Shown: positions 59,600-64,000 of the stretch, piece by piece
How positions within the stretch are numbered: position 1 is the stretch's first letter
Layout: each line of letters opens with the position of its first letter
NCBI GenBank assembly: GCA_019321725.1
Contig: CM033108.1
Coordinates: forward strand, 14,712,060 to 14,776,059
Direction of reading: 5' to 3'
DNA length: 64,000 nt
DNA from: Paulownia fortunei
Lineage: Eukaryota; Streptophyta; Magnoliopsida; Lamiales; Paulowniaceae
Notes under the pieces: model-generated
What the model was told of the DNA's origin: nothing
The model's input: only the letters and a program-made list of their open reading frames with translations
The model's database searches: none
Made by a program: the position numbers and the translations under genes

Positions 59600-62500
59600 A
59601 AGGGGTTTGGAGAAAAGGTATGTATGTAGAGTACAACAGTAGTCATTGGCTGAAAAAGGTGAGAAAAAGAATCTAATCAGTCATTTTTCTGGCATTCTTT
59701 TCCTTTCTTTGTTTTTCTCTATGCCTCTGCTTTACCTGACATAGCCACATGTAATCTTAGATGAGAAATGAAGCCCTCTCCCCAATTTTAACAAGAAGGA
59801 ACTGTTTTGCATTCTCTGTTTAAAGGAACGATGGATTTTTTTTATTTTTTTTCTGAACTTGACTTTAAACCATAACTGAATTAGTATTTTTAATGGTGAG
59901 GTGAAGAACAAGTGAAAACTGAATAGTTACTGTATAAGAATAGTGTAAAATGGTTTAGGTTTTAAGAGTAATTTAATGGAAACTGAATGGTAAGATGTGA
60001 GGGCGAAAATCTTGCCCGAGACCCGTTAGCCAACACCCAATCACTAATTTTATGATAATTGCAATAAAATCTATTATGTGATTGATATTTTTTTAATATT
60101 ATTTAATATTTAATTGACTTGAATTCAACTAAACCCGTTTCAACCTAGAATTTTCATTGTGGGAGTGGGTCTAACACAATTTTTGAAAATGAAAGTCTAC
60201 AAATAAGTGATTTTTGAATATTTTGATTTATATGTTGTATTCATCAAAAGCAATTGTTTTGTAGTTTTTCAACAGTACTATTTACTCCCACTTATTAGGT
60301 CTATTTTGATATGACATTGAATTTTAAATAAGAATTTCAATGGTATTTGTATATTGAATTATTTTTTTAAGTATAGTGATTGAGAATTAATAATATTGTA
60401 TAGTTAGTTAGATGTTAGCTTTGGATTAAAAAAATGTTATGTAAGAAATTAGAGATGGAGTATTATATTTAGACCAATTTAAGAGTAACTTATATTTGAT
60501 TTGCTAAGGTGATTTCGATAGCATAAACTTATACTAAACTCCTAAACAAATTACAACCATAATTGTATTTTTGTGTCTCAAATTTATTATTCTTATAATC
60601 TTTTACAGACATTCTAAAATAAAATTTTACTTTATAAAGTATAATTTTTTTTTTCAAAAATAAATAATTTGACATCACTAACTTTCAATTATTATCTTAA
60701 AAATAATAGTATAAAAATATATAAAACCTTTACTTCTAAGATTTCATCTAAAATAAAAACTCTAATTTTTTGGATTTAATGAAGTAATAAATAATGTAGG
60801 TACTACAATGTCTTTTGTCCTTTTTTCTTTATATATATATATAGCTAATAAGTAATAAGTATTTTAATTAATAAAGAGGAAGTTGGAAGTGGAAGGGAGG
60901 TGCGAATAAAGGAAACGGTTCCCTGAAAGTGGAGCCCACAGGACAGAGTTAAGGAAACCACGATTGACGATACTGCTATTAATTGGTCAACCATTAAACC
61001 ACCACTCCCTTAACAACATAACACAAACCTGCCAATATAATAATACCGCCAAATGTTATGTCCAAAAGTGTAGCTGTTATCTTTTACTCCCTTCGTCCAC
61101 CAAAAATATCATATTTGATTTTTGTCAAGAAATAAGAGAAAAAGTCAACTCTCTATTTATGTCTTCTAAAAATTATCCTTTCATTTGTTATAAATTTAAA
61201 AAAAAATAGTTTAAATTCAATATCCTACTTAACACTTTCATTTTGAACAAATTGATTTTTAATTACCACATAATTAACTCTAAAATAGAGAACATATTTA
61301 TGGAAATTTAATTATTTCATAATTAATGCAAAAAACAAAAAGTTTCTATTTAAGATATAGGATAAGAATTTTTTGACAAATGAATAAAAATCTAGACAGC
61401 TTTGAGAGTACTATTTAAGTAGACGGTAATAAAAAAAAATATACTTTAAAAAATTAATGACAAGTTAGCTTATATTCCCCTTGGTCCTCTGGTCTCTTCT
61501 AAACACACAGATGCCCACCTCTCTAAGATGGTCGGATGCAGGCGCTGGTGAAGATGAGGGGTGGGGAAGAGCAAGGTAGGGACCTTCAGGCTAGTGTGAG
61601 ATTTGTTCTTTTTCACTTTTTATTTTTTTTTTCCTTTTATTTATTTATTTTTGTCTTTTTGGGTTTTTTGGTTATTAGGATTTTGAGTAGATTTGCCTTT
61701 GCACAAAATTTAATGTAATGGTTGGACTTGGATTTTGGAGGGGAAAAGGAAAAATACGAAAAAATGAGGCACAAAGTACGATTATTTAAAGCAATGAAAG
61801 TATTTTTCTTACTAAAATACTAGATTCAAATACGTCGTAAAATGAAAAATCGCATGCAACATATCTATTAAAAATGTCCCTTCACAAGTGATTAGAGTGT
61901 TTTTGAGACTTCTAACTTATAAAATCAAAAAAATAATGAAAAAATGTATCTTGAATTATAGAGTATAGAATTATTTTTATGGCTTTGGGCAATTTCTAAA
62001 ATATTATAAGATAACTTTGTTATTCATTTTATCAATGATCTTATATATGAGGTCTTCTTACTCTATTTTGGCTAGAAACTAAAGAAGTTTTTGCTAAAGA
62101 TTGATTGCAGATATTCTTGAAATGTCAATTCTTATAGCAACAATGTATTGACGAAAAAATAAGATTTTTTTTTAGTGAAATGAATATGCATATCAAGAAT
62201 ATTAATTATTAATAAATAATTAACAATCAACAATAAGAACTAACTACGAACTATTGACATTTTTGCTCATACTTTTATTAAAATTTAAATTTAAGACATA
62301 ATATTTATGAAATCTCACTTGAGGTAAATTTTATTGTAAAACAAAAATTAAGACCACAAATATATAAAAATAAGAAAAAAGAATCTATAATGATTGATAG
62401 AGCACAAGGAAAAGTTCCCCCCACCCCCCGGCGTTTGGTTTATAGGCTACTTAATTATTATCTTTTAAAAACAATACAGCCTACCAAATCTTTTTTTTTT

Positions 62501-63654
62501 TTTCCTTAGATAAGCTAATACCAAATCTCATATCACAATGCAATGACAACTCATCCTAAGGGATTGTTTGGTTTATAAACACGTATTTTATTAATAAATT
62601 AACACATGAGTTGATAATGAAGTTGGATATGGGTGACCAACAAGAAACCTTAGTTGGATTTGATTTATAAAAAGTGGTTGGGTCAATCACCCAATGTATT
62701 ATTAGGCTTTTTTAGTCTACACATTCTCATCAAAATTTGTTACTTTTGCGCACACATGATTTGGCGTATGAAACACGACCTTGTCCCCCTAAACAATTAT
62801 TTTCGGGTACAATTATAGTTTTTTTTATCCTTTTTCTTTTTGTACTGGTTGTATTTAACAGTTGGCACTTGTCATTTTCATAAAAGGCAAAGGATGGATG
62901 ACCCGAAAAAATCCAATTTATTGACGAGGTTGGTACAAAATCGGAGGACCAATTAGGTCCTTAAAAGTCAATTATTGAGTGAATCTTTACTTGTATTAAA
63001 ATTATCGTAGCAAGAACCCTTTAATTATATTATCGATGGCTATTGGAGGTATGATTATATATTATAGTCGAGATACAAGTTTGAAGTTCTTTAGGCATGA
63101 GTGGAGAAATAAATTGAGTCACAGTATTAAGGTTTCTCGATTGATTGAAAAAGTGAATACTTAATTTTAAAATTTCTTGATTATCTAAGAGAGAATGAAT
63201 ACACTGGACTTTTCTTGCCACTCCACAACTTAATAGAGTAGTTGAGTGAAGAAATCGAACTTTGTTCGACATGGTTCGGTTCATGATGAGTTTCACTTGA
63301 CTTCTTGTTTTATTTATGAGACAATGCTCTCGAAACAAAGATATATCTATTAAAAAAAGTGATATCTAAATTGATGCCTAGCAAGACCCCTTCCTACAAG
63401 TACCTTATGGTATGGGGTTGCTCTATTAATATAAAGTAGCAAGTGACAGATAAGTTGGATATGACATCCATCATAAGATAAATTGGATATGAGATCCATC
63501 ATATGCAGGTTCGTGAAATATTTAAAGGAATCCATTGTATATTATTTATACAGCCTCTTAGAATAAAAAGTGTTTATTTTGAGAAATGTCACATTCTTTA
63601 AGGAGGAGTTTCTGTTACTTATAAATGACGAGATTATAAAACTTGAAGAGTTTA
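59600..63654. other. Intergenic region without recognised gene
   Basis: AT-rich. Around 60,000-60,180 a repeat remnant (GAGACCCGTTAG, GTGGGAGTGGGTC) is visible. A TA run lies near 60,833-60,844 and a C-rich tract CCCCCCACCCCCCGG near 62,417-62,431. No coding signal on either strand beyond chance ORFs. Confidence 0.65.
63448..63503. repeat. 28-bp tandem duplication
   Basis: Two copies of an AGATAAGTTGGATATGACATC-like unit with a period of 28 bp, differing at two positions. Confidence 0.8.
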
Positions 63655-64000
63655 TGTTAGAATAATGCCCAATGAACCAATTAGTTTGGTTGGATTTTAC
63701 ACTCTTGTACAAATAATCTTATTCAAAAATTTATTAATAATATATGCATTTTTTATCTTTAATTATTTTTATAAATTAGATATTTTCTTTAGATAATTCA
63801 CAACTAGGGGACATGATTGCTCATACGATTGTAATAATGGAATATGTCTATATGACTTAGATCTTAAATTTATTTCAAGTCGAGGGTTCAATGAAATGGA
63901 ACATCGACAAGTTCAATAGACTCGCATAGACAATGCATGCTTGAAAGGAGGATGTCTCGCTCCATAGGCTGGTGACACTAATGCATGTGTGAGGTGTTTG
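63655..64000 (+). mobile_element. Start of a third LTR related to the 2.2-kb elements, truncated by the window
   Basis: Begins TGTTAGAATAATGCCCAATG. It matches the minus-strand start of the elements at 42,967 and 49,731 (TGTTAGAGTAGGATGCCCAA), with further matching words such as CAAGTCGAGGGTT, GGAACATCGACAAGTTCAATA and AATGCATGCTTG. Its right part is outside the window, so solo LTR versus full element cannot be decided. Confidence 0.75.

Overview
The window is nuclear DNA from a flowering plant, most probably a eudicot. The evidence is a many-intron phototropin gene with GT-AG introns, a plant-only DUF868 gene, AT-rich intergenic DNA, and decayed plant Ty3/gypsy retrotransposons. I cannot name the species. 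All spliced models and all identity estimates were made by eye, without alignment or transcript data.

Layout. (1) 343-21803, minus strand: a complete phototropin-2 gene (PHOT2), a blue-light receptor kinase. I placed 22 coding exons with canonical splice sites and continuous phase, giving 2,937 nt and 978 residues (LOV1, LOV2, AGC-VIII kinase). Its introns are large and hold simple repeats, tandem duplications and MITE-like debris. (2) About 22.4-29.2 kb: AT-rich DNA with no gene I can support. (3) 29,269-33,795: a rearranged Ty3/gypsy locus. Two LTR copies lie in the same orientation, each next to minus-strand integrase sequence, but the gag-protease fragment between them is on the plus strand. 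(4) About 33.8-38.9 kb: AT-rich, repeat-bearing DNA without a recognised gene. (5) 38,936-53,201: a decayed Tat-lineage Ty3/gypsy element on the minus strand, with 424-bp LTRs, gag, protease, RT, two RNase H domains, integrase and an antisense accessory ORF beside the 3' LTR. Two related 2.2-kb solo-LTR-like elements are nested in it, one near the end of pol and one in gag, each with its own 5-bp target-site duplication. (6) 53.2-56.2 kb: AT-rich repeats plus a perfect 129-bp tandem duplication. (7) About 56.2-59.2 kb: an intact single-exon DUF868 gene (minus strand), preceded at lower coordinates by a tandem, truncated, frameshifted copy of its 3' part. (8) 59.2-63.65 kb: intergenic. (9) 63,655 to the end: the start of a third LTR related to the two 2.2-kb elements, in the opposite orientation and cut by the window edge.

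Only PHOT2 and the DUF868 gene look functional; nothing suggests they act together. I found no tRNA, rRNA or CRISPR. The observations most worth a second look are the nested retrotransposon with its antisense ORF, the DUF868 tandem pseudogene, and three possible regulatory features of PHOT2: an overlapping uORF, an intron donor 2 nt after the stop codon, and a G-run tract in an intron.
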